NCBI RefSeq assembly: GCF_001637205.1
Contig: NZ_LVJH01000006.1
Coordinates: 124,001 to 188,000 of the forward strand
Source: Paenibacillus glacialis
GTDB taxonomy: Bacteria; Bacillota; Bacilli; Paenibacillales; Paenibacillaceae
DNA length: 64,000 nucleotides
Reading direction: 5' to 3'
Shown: in pieces, positions 45,147 to 54,531 of the stretch
How the letters are laid out: the number at the start of each line of letters is the position of its first letter
Position numbering within the stretch: position 1 is the first letter of the stretch
The notes under the pieces: model-generated
Seen by the model: only the letters and a program-made list of their open reading frames with translations
Database searches by the model: none
What the model was told of the DNA's origin: nothing
Position numbers and translations under genes: made by a program

Positions 45147-46553
45147 CTATATTGTATTCGAGCTAATTTGCTCCATAATGATCTCTGCTGTTTTCTCTCC
45201 GTTCGCAATACAATCTGGAATACCCACACCATAATAAGAGCATCCAGCAAGGATAACATTTGGATAGTGACTCGCCATCTTCTTCTCCAGAGATTCGACG
45301 ATCTGATGATGTCGAATATGATAATTAGGCATTGTATCGTGCCATTTGGTCACATCGTAGGTTATCGGCTGACCTGTAATGCCTAGACTGATCTGAATAT
45401 CTTGTAGAGCTACCTTCACTAGTTCCTCCTCTGAGAGCTTAATTAGCGTATCATAATGAGTTCCTGAACTCTTGTAAAAGAGTCTAACGAGCAAACGTTG
45501 TTTTTCAGATGTATGCTCCCATTTACGGCTTGTCCACGTGCAGGCATTACACTTCACATCATCACTATTAGCTGTGATAAATCCTGTTCCATCCGCAGGT
45601 AGTTGGCTATCAGGGATATCGAATCCAAGGTATACGCTGATTAGCGAACTGTTAAATAACTGATTGAAATCCTCATTCAGGCTCTCATCTTGAAGTAGTG
45701 CCTGTGCAGTGGAATGCATGGTTCCTAGTACAATCATGTCGGCATCCAAAGTGCGGCCATTCACTAAAGTTACACGGTACTGATCTCCTAGCTTTTCAAC
45801 CCGTTCTGCTTGTATCCCCTTGATAATCTCCGCCTCAGACAAATGATGCTCCATCTCGTCAATCAGAGCAGATACCCCGCCCTTGAAAGACATGAACTTC
45901 TTATCGCCATTCCCTTGGAATTTAGCTTTATTAGCGGATAGACCTTGAATAATACTGCCATATTCATTCTTATAATCGATTAAATAAGGTAGCGTTGAGG
46001 CAATCGTAAGATCATCCAGATTTCCTGAATATACACCGGAGAGAACCGGTGAAATTTGCTTTTCTACAAGTTCTTTCCCAAAAAATGCTTCTAAGAAATC
46101 TCCCACAGAATCATCTTTGGTGAACGTATCATTCGGGGTGTACAAATCTTTCAGAGCTTCCACTTTTCCTTCGGCTGAGATCAGTTCCGTCTTGGCAAGT
46201 GACTCGATACTTAGCGGTATTCCAAAAACAGAATCCTTTGGAATTTGTTTAAGCTTGCCTTCAGTATAGATATAAGATATCCCAGTTGCGTTATAAACGA
46301 CCTCATCCTGAAAGCCTAACTCTTCGATTAGGGGAGCGACATTGGTCTTACGCGTAACAATAGAATCTGCACCCGACTCCATCGTAAATTCTCCATCATG
46401 CAGTGTTCTGATCTTGCCACCTAATCTATCACTTGCTTCAACCAGAACGATGTTAACGTCCAAGTTGTTATGCTGTATATTCTTCTGTAAGTAGTAAGCG
46501 GTGGATAATCCAGTTATTCCCCCGCCGATGACGACGACTGTTCTCAAATTCAT
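45147..46553 (-). CDS. hemY: Protoporphyrinogen/coproporphyrinogen III oxidase (HemY/CgoX)
   Basis: A 468-residue FAD enzyme of haem synthesis. N-terminal dinucleotide-binding motif VVVIGGGITGLSTAYYL, then VEASDRLGGKIRTL, and GADSIVTRK; C-terminal AGCSYYGVGIPDCIANG completes the FAD-binding fold. In Gram-positives this enzyme usually oxidises coproporphyrinogen III. The start at 46553 is chosen by homology and an upstream AGCAGGTG; an earlier ATG at 46601 is possible. It stands alone here, without hemE or hemH. Confidence 0.9.
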   Translation of the reverse strand: MNLRTVVVIGGGITGLSTAYYLQKNIQHNNLDVNIVLVEASDRLGGKIRTLHDGEFTMESGADSIVTRKTNVAPLIEELGFQDEVVYNATGISYIYTEGKLKQIPKDSVFGIPLSIESLAKTELISAEGKVEALKDLYTPNDTFTKDDSVGDFLEAFFGKELVEKQISPVLSGVYSGNLDDLTIASTLPYLIDYKNEYGSIIQGLSANKAKFQGNGDKKFMSFKGGVSALIDEMEHHLSEAEIIKGIQAERVEKLGDQYRVTLVNGRTLDADMIVLGTMHSTAQALLQDESLNEDFNQLFNSSLISVYLGFDIPDSQLPADGTGFITANSDDVKCNACTWTSRKWEHTSEKQRLLVRLFYKSSGTHYDTLIKLSEEELVKVALQDIQISLGITGQPITYDVTKWHDTMPNYHIRHHQIVESLEKKMASHYPNVILAGCSYYGVGIPDCIANGEKTAEIIMEQISSNTI

Positions 46554-46663
46554 GACACCTGCTTCCATCGCTATTAGCTGTTTCAATACAATTGAGTACA
46601 TTATAACATAGGGATTTAACGGAAATACTATACAGATCGTGACGTTAATCTGACAATAAAAAA

Positions 46664-46680
46664 ACCGCGAAATTCGCGGT
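46664..46680 (-). terminator. Rho-independent terminator after the ion channel
   Basis: Stem ACCGCGAA / TTCGCGGT followed on the minus strand by seven T. Confidence 0.85.
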
Positions 46681-46709
46681 AAAAGTGAGTCATTATAAAA
46701 GGAGCCTGC

Positions 46710-47069
46710 CTATTTATTTTTCTTTTGAAGAAATACTTCTTCTTCCTTCTGGTTACTTTTAATAATCGCGTAAGCAATATGACCCATCATTCCTAAGAAC
46801 AAGCCTGTTCCAACGATAATATAGATCATGGTAAAAATCTTACCAAGGGATGTCTGCGGTTCAAAGCTTGGATGCCCCACAGTACTAAGCGTAACCACGC
46901 AAAAGTACAATGCATCCATTATGGAGAGTCCTTCCTCTTTGCTATAAAAGAGCGTACCTGAAATAAGCATGAGGACAATCAAAAAGAATAATACTTGAAA
47001 ATTTTTAAGCTTAAACGCATGAAATATGCCGCTCAAAAGGCGTTTCACTGTTAGTAAAAAAGAAATCAT
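46710..47069 (-). CDS. Two-helix potassium-channel-like protein
   Basis: A 119-residue membrane protein: helix 1 at about 28-47 (FFLIVLMLISGTLFYS), a pore helix and filter region ALYFCVVTLSTVGHPSFEPQ, and helix 2 (KIFTMIYIIVGTGLFLGMMG). This is the two-transmembrane ion-channel plan. The filter reads TVGHPS instead of TVGYGD, so potassium selectivity is uncertain. No RCK domain. The start at 47069 follows GAGAGAGGTG. Monocistronic. Confidence 0.82.
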   Translation of the reverse strand: MISFLLTVKRLLSGIFHAFKLKNFQVLFFLIVLMLISGTLFYSKEEGLSIMDALYFCVVTLSTVGHPSFEPQTSLGKIFTMIYIIVGTGLFLGMMGHIAYAIIKSNQKEEEVFLQKKNK

Positions 47070-47267
47070 GATGTACACCTCTCTCAAACGAATCTTCACT
47101 TAACCATTAACATTCACACATAAAAAAGACATTTCCATCTCTCGTAAACTCAGTGGTTTTTATTATAACATAATATAAACCTCGTAATTGGTAATAAAAG
47201 AAAGGTTAGCTTATAGGTGGTCACTAGTATTGTCCACACATCCCTACGAGACCCCTAACCTAAACAA

Positions 47268-47310
47268 TAAGACGACTCTCAATTTAATAATCAAATTGAG
47301 AGTCGTCTTA
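47268..47310 (-). terminator. Terminator of the secreted paralogue
   Basis: Nearly perfect long stem AAGACGACTCTCAATTT / AAATTGAGAGTCGTCTT, about 45 bases past the stop. A close copy occurs at 47956-47997. Confidence 0.75.
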
Positions 47311-47355
47311 TATTGAAGCCTTAATTTATTTTGTTGCATTAGATTCGTATACAGA

Positions 47356-47706
47356 TCAAAATGAAGGCTGATAGAAGCTAATTGAAGTATGAGGAGTTTC
47401 TGCTTTTCCAGTAATCGTATACGTGTCATTAGGTAAATTACTTACTTTAAATGAAAAGTATCCAGGAGAAGTACTGCTTGCCCGATATTCGCTGAAGACA
47501 ACTTGTCCACTGGAATTTGTAACTTTGAATATGCCTTCAGGTCCATAGACACCAGGATTCCCGCCGATTAAGTTACCCGAGAAGGATAAAGTACCCTGCC
47601 CTGTAATTTGAACACTGACATCTGAAGTTGAAGCAGCAGAAGCTAACGGAACTACAGTGAATATTAGTAAGAACATTAGAAAAATTGATAAGGCACTCTT
47701 TTTCAA
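47356..47706 (-). CDS. Small secreted protein, paralogue of 26674-27021
   Basis: A 116-residue exported protein: signal peptide (FLMFLLIFTVVPLASAA) and a beta-rich domain (ITGQGTLSFSG, SSGQVVFSEY, VSNLPNDTYTITG). The start is TTG 47706 after GAGAGGATGATTTTAA, the same leader arrangement as the paralogue at 26.7 kb. Function unknown. Confidence 0.75.
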   Translation of the reverse strand: MKKSALSIFLMFLLIFTVVPLASAASTSDVSVQITGQGTLSFSGNLIGGNPGVYGPEGIFKVTNSSGQVVFSEYRASSTSPGYFSFKVSNLPNDTYTITGKAETPHTSISFYQPSF

Positions 47707-47762
47707 TTAAAATCATCCTCTCGTGTACATATATTGTGGGAGTTTAGAGCACGTAAGTAAAC

Positions 47763-47772
47763 GCTGGCCAAC
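47763..47772. promoter_or_regulatory. GCTGGCCA box upstream of secreted paralogue
   Basis: GCTGGCCAAC, 57 bases before the start; near copy of the palindrome at 27082-27091, with similar following ATTTATT-like sequence. Confidence 0.45.
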
Positions 47773-47955
47773 ATTTATTTCAGTGCAATAGGTCCCTAAA
47801 CCAAATATACCATTTATTACAATTATTTGTATATATTAATATTAAATAAATTTTATGAGAATATATGATTCTTTTACGTTTTTATATAAATTGCTAGAAA
47901 ACGGAGACTGCCGACGAAATATGGTTTTGAAAAAGTGTCTGAGGAATCCATAGCA

Positions 47956-47997
47956 AAGACGACCTTCAATTTAACAATTCAATTGAAAGTCGTCTTA
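47956..47997. repeat. Orphan hairpin resembling the 47268-47310 terminator
   Basis: Arms AAGACGACCTTCAATT / AATTGAAAGTCGTCTT. It belongs to no gene now and may be the terminator of a lost third copy of the secreted-protein gene. Confidence 0.45.
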
Positions 47998-48103
47998 TTT
48001 AATATAAAGTGAAGTTTTTAGTAAATGCATCACTATTTTATTGCAATTTCGATAAGCACATTATAGGACATTATCTATTCGTGTTCAAGGAAGCATAATA
48101 AAG

Positions 48104-48130
48104 AACCTGGCAGAATTCGACTACCAGGTT
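48104..48130 (-). terminator. Hairpin after the permease
   Basis: AACCTGG / CCAGGTT stem with a 13-base loop, 33 bases past the permease stop; T-rich downstream but no uninterrupted run. Confidence 0.6.
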
Positions 48131-48162
48131 TTCATATCAACTACTACCTACTAAATAAAGGA

Positions 48163-50778
48163 TTAAATACTCTCCTGTTTTAACGCATCAATAATGTTTT
48201 CCTTCTTCACTTTGGAGCTTGCGTATAACATGGCTGAAATAACGATGATAAATACGGCAACGATGGCATATCCAATACTTATCCAAGGAAGGGAGAATTC
48301 ATAGGTAAAACTATTCCCTAATCCCTTGTGGATCAGATACATGATGATAACACTGATTGGAAGCCCATAGAGTAATGACTTTATGCCATAAAATATACTT
48401 TCATAATTAATCATTTTATTAAAGCCTTTTGGTGTCATACCCATAGATTTCAACATCGCAAACTCTCGTTTTCGAAGTGAGATACTCGTCGATATCGTAT
48501 TGAAAATATTCGCTATTGAGATCAACGTAATTAATCCGATGAAGCCATACGTGAATACCGACATTAACATGATCTTCTGTTCTTCCTTTTGTCTCTTTTG
48601 ATACACATTATGAGCATATATATTATTCTCTTTCATCTCTTCAATTTCTTGTTGTGTGGCCATAGGATCGGAACTATTTAGATAAAGATAAGACTGTATT
48701 TCATTAATACTTTTCTTCGTTGTTAATTGATCCATGACTTGTTCAGAGACGATAATATTTAACCCACCTACGCCTAGGCCTACCATACGAATTCCCATGG
48801 GGTATTGATCTGTAAATGCGGCGATTTCTACTTTGCCTAAATGCGTCTCTTCTTCTGTTTCCCAATCTTTATTGATTAGATCAATGCTTTGACCAATGTT
48901 CATGTGAATGGCCTTCGTTTCAACAAATTTCTTCTCTGATTCCGCTTCATAGGTAATCGTATCAATCACAATGGCAGATAATCGACCTGGGTCTATAAGT
49001 CGTTCATAATCTGCACCAACCGCTTGTGCATAGGCCTTTAAGCTTTGTTCATTTAATGAATGCACCCTAATAAAATAAGGGTATTTCCCATTCTTAAGGA
49101 TGCTTTTATCTTTCTTCAAATCCTCTTGCAGTTCGTCAGCAATCGATACTTTATCAATCCATGTGTTAACACTCTGGTCCTTCACAACCGTATATCCCGT
49201 TACATCAGGTAAAGTTAATATCGTTTGTATCAATCGCTCATTCTTTTCAGCATTCTTATTATTCATAGAGACTTGAATATCGTAATTCACACCAGCCTGT
49301 GAAAGCTCAAGCGTCTTTTTCAAATTGGAGTTGAACGATGATACAGCAAGAAATAGCACAATACTTATAACAAGGGAAAATACCGTTGTTTGGTACCTGC
49401 GTTTGTTCCTTTTTAAGTTCTTCAAACCTATTTCAGCTTCGATTCCGAATATCTTCCGAATGAACTTAGAGGTTTTCACTGTTTTTCCTGTTAGCTTAAC
49501 ATCTGTTGTTTGTCGAATCGCATCAATAGCAGAGATCTTAGATGCTCTTATGGCTGGTATATAAGTCGAAATGAAAATCGTTAGGATCGAAATAGCACAT
49601 GCGACCAATATAGACAATGGGGTAACGATTACGGTTAATGTTCCTGTTAGTCCTAAAGCACCTTGGATCATCGAGTTAATGAACCAGAAAGTAACTCCTA
49701 TACCCGCAAGACCGCAAATGATCCCAATTGGGATACTGATTAAACCGATAATTGCTCCCTCGAAAAACACTGAATTTTTCTTCTGTCTATTCGTTGCCCC
49801 AACACTCGATAACATACCTAAGTGACGATAACGTTCTGAGACGGAAATCGCGAAAGCATTATATATTAATGATACCGAACCAACAATAATGACTCCCATA
49901 ATAATCGCTGACATCGAGAGCATGGTACTACGTAAGTTATCATTATTCGTCACACCGTAAAACCGCAATAATTCACTATTAAATTCAATGGATTTAGAGT
50001 CTATGTTATTTGTCTTTGCTAAATCCTTTGCATGCGTAAACAGAGAGCTCTTCACCTTGTCTAATAGAACCGTGGCATTTACGATATCATCCGCGCCCAA
50101 CATACTTTCGTCTACATAACTGAGGATCGTATACCCAGGTGCCCATGTTGGTTCCCATGTTGGACGTTTTATGAAGCCCACGATCGTGTAGCTTTCCTTT
50201 GCTTTATCAATTAATGTTTCGACAATTACATCTTGCTGTATTAATAATGAATCTATCTGTGATAGTGTTCGAACATTACCCTCTTCATCCTTAAATAATC
50301 ATGTTCCAACATCTAGGTTTAAAGTATCCCCCAGTTTGTAAGATACTTTAGCCTTCGTAGCAATTTCCTCCGAGATCACAACTTCATTACCTGCTTGCGG
50401 AAGTCGTCCTGAACTTAACTCAATCGGGAATTTTTTGAAACCTTGATCATTATACGCCTTGATATATAAATAGGGTTTATTCGCATTCTCCGTTCCTGCT
50501 AAAAGAGCGTACCCACGATCTTTCGAAACGACGAGTGTCTTTGTTTCTTCATCCGCATCAATCGCTTTAAGTTGAGACTTGTTCACATCCTTGTAAAGGA
50601 CATGCCATTCTCCATAACTTGCAATTGTTTCTTTTTGCATTAAAGCCATAAAAGATACACCAAGGGTTGATACAGCCGTCACCATAGCTACAGAAATAAT
50701 GACTCCAATGATGGTTACAAGCGTACGTCTTTTATTCTGCTTCAAATGTCTTATGGTTAATTTATTAACAATATTCAC
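48163..50778 (-). pseudogene. FtsX-type ABC permease interrupted by an in-frame TGA
   Basis: An 871-codon frame from ATG 50778 to the stop at 48163, split only by one TGA at 50297-50299; both parts are in the same frame. The N-terminal part (159 residues) holds helix 1 (LVTIIGVIISVAMVTAVSTLG); the rest holds two FtsX modules (e.g. LGMLSSVGATNRQKKNSVFFEGAIIGL and AMLKSMGMTPKGF). CGA to TGA would explain the lesion. The ATPase gene upstream overlaps the ATG by four bases. The internal restart candidate (GTG 50181) lacks a ribosome site. Probably a recent loss of the BceAB-like transporter, unless read through. Confidence 0.8.
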
Positions 50779-51458
50779 GGACGAATCACCTCGTCCTTAG
50801 CAATTCTTCCATCTTCAATGGTGATGATTCGGTCCGCTTGTAGCGCAATCCGTTCATCATGTGTAATGACGATAAGCGTCTGCTTATAGGTTTTATTAAA
50901 CATTTTTAATAACTCAATGATTTCATTTCCATTCTTACTATCTAAATTACCGGTTGGCTCGTCTGCTAACATAATGGCTGGATTACTGATTAGTGCTCTT
51001 CCTATCGAGACCCGTTGTTGTTGTCCACCCGAAAGTTGATTCGGTAGATGGTTTAAGCGATTTTCTAGATTTAAAGTCTTCACGATCTCATCGAATTGCT
51101 TCTTATCCACCTTATGTCCATCGAGCAACAAGGGTAGCGTAATATTCTCTTCCACCGTTAGGACGGGTATTAAGTTATAGAATTGATAAATTAATCCGAT
51201 TTGTCTACGTCTGAAGATCGCCAGCTCTGTTTCATTAAGATTATAAATGTCTGTGTTATCTACAAATACCTTTCCACTAGTCGGTGTATCTACACCACCA
51301 AGCATGTGCAGAATGGTTGATTTTCCCGAACCTGATGGACCTATAATCGCGACAAATTCTCCTTTTTTAATCGAAAAGGAAACATCATCAAGTGCCTTTA
51401 CCGCTGTCTCCCCTTTTCCGTACGTTTTAGATAGATGTTCAATTGTTAATATATCCAT
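50775..51458 (-). CDS. ABC transporter ATPase (BceA/MacB type)
   Basis: A 227-residue ATPase: Walker [11 protein letters not shown]-loop [12 protein letters not shown], signature LSGGQQQRV, Walker [14 protein letters not shown] and H-loop VITHDE. The start at 51458 follows TATGGAGG. It overlaps the broken permease gene by four bases and follows the two-component genes by 72 bases. This arrangement is standard for peptide-antibiotic resistance modules. Confidence 0.92.
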   Translation of the reverse strand: MDILTIEHLSKTYGKGETAVKALDDVSFSIKKGEFVAIIGPSGSGKSTILHMLGGVDTPTSGKVFVDNTDIYNLNETELAIFRRRQIGLIYQFYNLIPVLTVEENITLPLLLDGHKVDKKQFDEIVKTLNLENRLNHLPNQLSGGQQQRVSIGRALISNPAIMLADEPTGNLDSKNGNEIIELLKMFNKTYKQTLIVITHDERIALQADRIITIEDGRIAKDEVIRP

Positions 51459-51530
51459 TGTAAGACCTCCATATATGTTTATGAGATCATTATATCTGCC
51501 TAAAATGACTATCAAGTGACTGCAATATGA

Positions 51531-52547
51531 CTATATAGTCACTTGGTTATAGAACTTAATACGAAACTGAGTACCTTTTCCTACCTCACTCGATACATGG
51601 ATATCGCCATTTTGACTTGTAATAATGCTATGCGCCAGGGCAAGCCCAATTCCAATACTATCTTCACTTGCATTCTTCCCTTTATAAAATCGTTTGAAAA
51701 CATAAGGTAACTCTTCCTTAGGAATTCCTTTACCGTTATCTGCAATGATGATCTCCGTAAACAATGTGTTTTCTGTAAAAGAAATAGAGATTTCGCCGCC
51801 CTCATGCGTGTGCTCCACACCATTTTTCAGAATATTGATGATGGCTTCAGTGGTCCAATTAAGGTCGCCAATAAAAGTGACGCTATCTTCGCCCTCTATC
51901 GTGAGTGTTTGTTCCTTAATGTCCATAGGAATTAATACAGGCTCTAGTGCTTTACGTACTAGCCTGTCTACCGATATGTGATCTCGTTTAAAATGTGCCG
52001 TACCTGCGTCAATTTTTGAGAACTTTAATAACGAAGAAACAAGCCACCCGATCCGCTCGAGTTGAATTCGAATATTACGAGTGAATTCCGCTCTTTTCGA
52101 TGAAGGCAGTTCGGGTTCGCTTAACAGATCAGCCATCATCGTCATGGAGGTAAGTGGCGTTTTGAGTTGATGGGATATATCAGAAATAGCATTCGTAAGT
52201 TGGACCTTCTCATGTTGCAAAAGTGAACGTTGTTCGGATAACATCAGCGTTACCTTATAAATATCGCTCCTCAGGATACTAAGCTCACCTTCTTGATTAT
52301 TACGAACATCAAGAGCATAATCGCCGGCACTAATTCGACGTAAATCACCCGATAGCTTCTCAATCTCCCTGTATCTCCATCTCGTAAACATGATGCAACA
52401 TCCAATGAGTAAAGCTGCAGTGATAGCAATGAATAATGCAGCATTCAATGAAATCATGATGTACCCCGCTACGACCGCCACTAGACTGATCGAGCACACG
52501 GTTAATAGAAACAATCGAATCTCTCTATTGCGTAACATGCTAATCAC
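51531..52547 (-). CDS. BceS-like sensor histidine kinase
   Basis: A 338-residue kinase with two close N-terminal transmembrane helices (about 12-32 and 34-52) and almost no extracytoplasmic loop, as in intramembrane-sensing kinases. HisKA has ISDISHQLKTPLTSMTMM; the ATPase domain has NILKNGVEH, DNGKGI and GIGLALAHS. Such kinases usually read the flux of their partner ABC transporter, whose permease gene here is broken. It overlaps the response regulator by eight bases. Confidence 0.88.
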   Translation of the reverse strand: MISMLRNREIRLFLLTVCSISLVAVVAGYIMISLNAALFIAITAALLIGCCIMFTRWRYREIEKLSGDLRRISAGDYALDVRNNQEGELSILRSDIYKVTLMLSEQRSLLQHEKVQLTNAISDISHQLKTPLTSMTMMADLLSEPELPSSKRAEFTRNIRIQLERIGWLVSSLLKFSKIDAGTAHFKRDHISVDRLVRKALEPVLIPMDIKEQTLTIEGEDSVTFIGDLNWTTEAIINILKNGVEHTHEGGEISISFTENTLFTEIIIADNGKGIPKEELPYVFKRFYKGKNASEDSIGIGLALAHSIITSQNGDIHVSSEVGKGTQFRIKFYNQVTI

Positions 52548-53223
52548 CCACCTTATAACCTAAACCACGTACTGTTTTGATAATCGTCGGATCTTGAGGG
52601 TTGTCTTCTAACTTTTCCCGCAACCTCTTGATGTACACTGTTAATGTATTATCATTCACGAAGTCGCCTGCCACATCCCAGATTCTCTCCAATAGCTGAT
52701 TCCTTGAGAGGACTTGTCCTATATGGTTAGCAAAGATAAGTAATAATCTGTACTCTAAAGCAGTAAGTGAAATCTCATCACCCTTCTTATAAACCTTGCC
52801 TTCAAGCGTGTTAATCCGGATATGTTCTATTTCAATCATTGATTTGGTCTGTACCTGTTTATGATATCGCCGTAAGACTGATTTGATCCTTGAGAGAAGT
52901 TCACGTATACGAAAGGGCTTAGTTATATAATCATCCGCTCCCATGTCTAACCCCATCACAACATTCACTTCATCATCAATTGCCGTTAAAAAAATGACAG
53001 GAATATCACTTCGTTCTTTCACAATTTTACACAACTCATAACCACTACCATCTGGGAGTGATATATCAAATAAACATATCGTGAATTCATCTAATTGTTC
53101 AGTTAGTACCTGTTGGGCTGATGCAACATCATAGCAAAGAACTGTGGAGAACTGTTCTTGTTGCAACGAATATTCAAGTCCTGAAGCAATCGTTCTATCG
53201 TCTTCCACCAATAAAATTTTCAT
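52540..53223 (-). CDS. OmpR-family response regulator (BceR-like)
   Basis: A 227-residue regulator: receiver with EDD pocket, phospho-acceptor Asp in CLFDISLPDGSG and Lys in ITKPF; winged-helix output with LTALEYRLLLIFANHIGQVLSRNQLLERIW and VYIKRLREKLED. First gene of the two-component/ABC cluster. Confidence 0.92.
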   Translation of the reverse strand: MKILLVEDDRTIASGLEYSLQQEQFSTVLCYDVASAQQVLTEQLDEFTICLFDISLPDGSGYELCKIVKERSDIPVIFLTAIDDEVNVVMGLDMGADDYITKPFRIRELLSRIKSVLRRYHKQVQTKSMIEIEHIRINTLEGKVYKKGDEISLTALEYRLLLIFANHIGQVLSRNQLLERIWDVAGDFVNDNTLTVYIKRLREKLEDNPQDPTIIKTVRGLGYKVGD

Positions 53224-53355
53224 TGTAAGATCATCCTAACTTATTTGTACTTTGAGAATACTAACGATGAAAGTTATTGTAACACAATTGATATTGATCC
53301 CTATATGCAGGTTCTAAAGGATCACTTACTTTATTGTACATATCTACAAAAAATA

Positions 53356-53379
53356 GGCGTTCAACCAAGGTTGAACGCC
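53356..53379 (-). terminator. Rho-independent terminator after the adaptor gene
   Basis: Perfect stem GGCGTTCAACC / GGTTGAACGCC, two-base loop, followed on the minus strand by TATTTTTTG. Confidence 0.88.
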
Positions 53380-53416
53380 ACAAATAAGAACATAAAGCTT
53401 TCATGAAACGCTAATC

Positions 53417-54502
53417 TTATTGCAGAACGACCGTGTCCCCAACGTTAAGTCCAGAGAGTACCTCCGTTTTGTCTGCTGTTTCTAATCCGGTTTCAATATC
53501 TCTTCGTTCGTATTGCCCGGCACCCTTGTCCAACATCACGTAGGAAATGTCCCCCTCATGAATAACAGCAATGCTAGAAATAACCGTGGCATTCTCTTTA
53601 CGTACGGTTTCAATCTCGCCACTCATACTTAGTCCGCCAATAAGATGCTCGTTTGGTTGAAGTGAGATGACTACTTCAAATTGAGGTACTTGATTTGTGC
53701 TGGTCTTATCGGCAGCGGTAACTGCAAATTTAGACACCTTTGTTACCTCTCCAGAGAGCTTCAATTCTTTTAAAGCAGTGATTTTCACCTGAACCTTCAT
53801 TCCTTGTTTAATGCGGAAGATATCCTGTTCTCCAACAAGTGCAATGAACTCTAGCTTATTAAGATTCACGATTTTACCGATGTATTGGTTGTCCGTCACA
53901 GATTGTGGTCGTTCACTTGTACTGTCATACAGGAAGATACCGGTTGCTGGGGCGTGATAGACCGCTGTTTGAAGCTTAGCCTTCTTATCTGCAAGCTCCC
54001 TCCGCTGAATATCTGCGTTCACCTTGTTAAGCTCATCATTTAATCGACCTGACTCCTGTGTCGCAAGCGCTTTTAAGCGTTCTGCCTCAGTTGCTCCAAG
54101 AGCAGTCGTCTCATCTTCCTGTTGGCTTACGAATTCATTCAATTCCGCTTCTAATTGCGTCTTGCGGATCAAAGCATCTTGCGTTGCGATTTCGTTTTTC
54201 AAGATTGATTGATCTAGTGTATACAACACATCTCCCTGTTTTACCTGCCCTCCATTTTCGACGTTCCATTTCGTAACCTTGGAAGCGAAAGGGGCATATA
54301 CGAGAGTCTCCTGCTCATATTTTGATTTCCCTTTAACTTGAACAGAATTGGAGATGGTCTCTTTGGTTACCTCAAAGGTTATTGCCGGTTGGGTGTCAAT
54401 GGGTTCCATCAACTCTTTGGTCTTGAATAAATTAATATATAATAAGTACCCTACAACCAAAATGATCACTACTAATATAATCCACTTTATAGCCTTCTTC
54501 AT
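53417..54502 (-). CDS. MacA/YknX-like membrane-fusion adaptor
   Basis: A 361-residue adaptor: N-terminal helix (IIVVIILVVGYLLYI), lipoyl-like halves (YAPFASKVTKWNVENGGQV near 70; HAPATGIFLYDS near 205), a coiled coil between them and beta-barrel/membrane-proximal parts (VKITALKELKLSGEVTKVS). Works with the ABC permease and ATPase genes upstream in the same operon to export peptides or other compounds. Last gene of the four-gene operon. Confidence 0.9.
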   Translation of the reverse strand: MKKAIKWIILVVIILVVGYLLYINLFKTKELMEPIDTQPAITFEVTKETISNSVQVKGKSKYEQETLVYAPFASKVTKWNVENGGQVKQGDVLYTLDQSILKNEIATQDALIRKTQLEAELNEFVSQQEDETTALGATEAERLKALATQESGRLNDELNKVNADIQRRELADKKAKLQTAVYHAPATGIFLYDSTSERPQSVTDNQYIGKIVNLNKLEFIALVGEQDIFRIKQGMKVQVKITALKELKLSGEVTKVSKFAVTAADKTSTNQVPQFEVVISLQPNEHLIGGLSMSGEIETVRKENATVISSIAVIHEGDISYVMLDKGAGQYERRDIETGLETADKTEVLSGLNVGDTVVLQ

Positions 54503-54531
54503 GACTTTAGATTCCTTTCCACTTGATATCT

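Larger units (their letters stand above)
47707..48162. other. Intergenic region with box and hairpins
   Basis: No gene. It contains GCTGGCCAAC at 47763-47772 (regulatory box shared with 27082-27091), an orphan long hairpin at 47956-47997 and the permease terminator at 48104-48130. Confidence 0.5.

Noticed and set aside
47268..47997. Spaced similar hairpins as a CRISPR-like array
   Set aside because: Only two copies about 690 bases apart, no spacers and no cas genes.
50297..50299. TGA as selenocysteine or programmed recoding in the permease
   Set aside because: FtsX permeases have no redox site here and no SECIS-like structure or selenium genes are seen; a point mutation is simpler.
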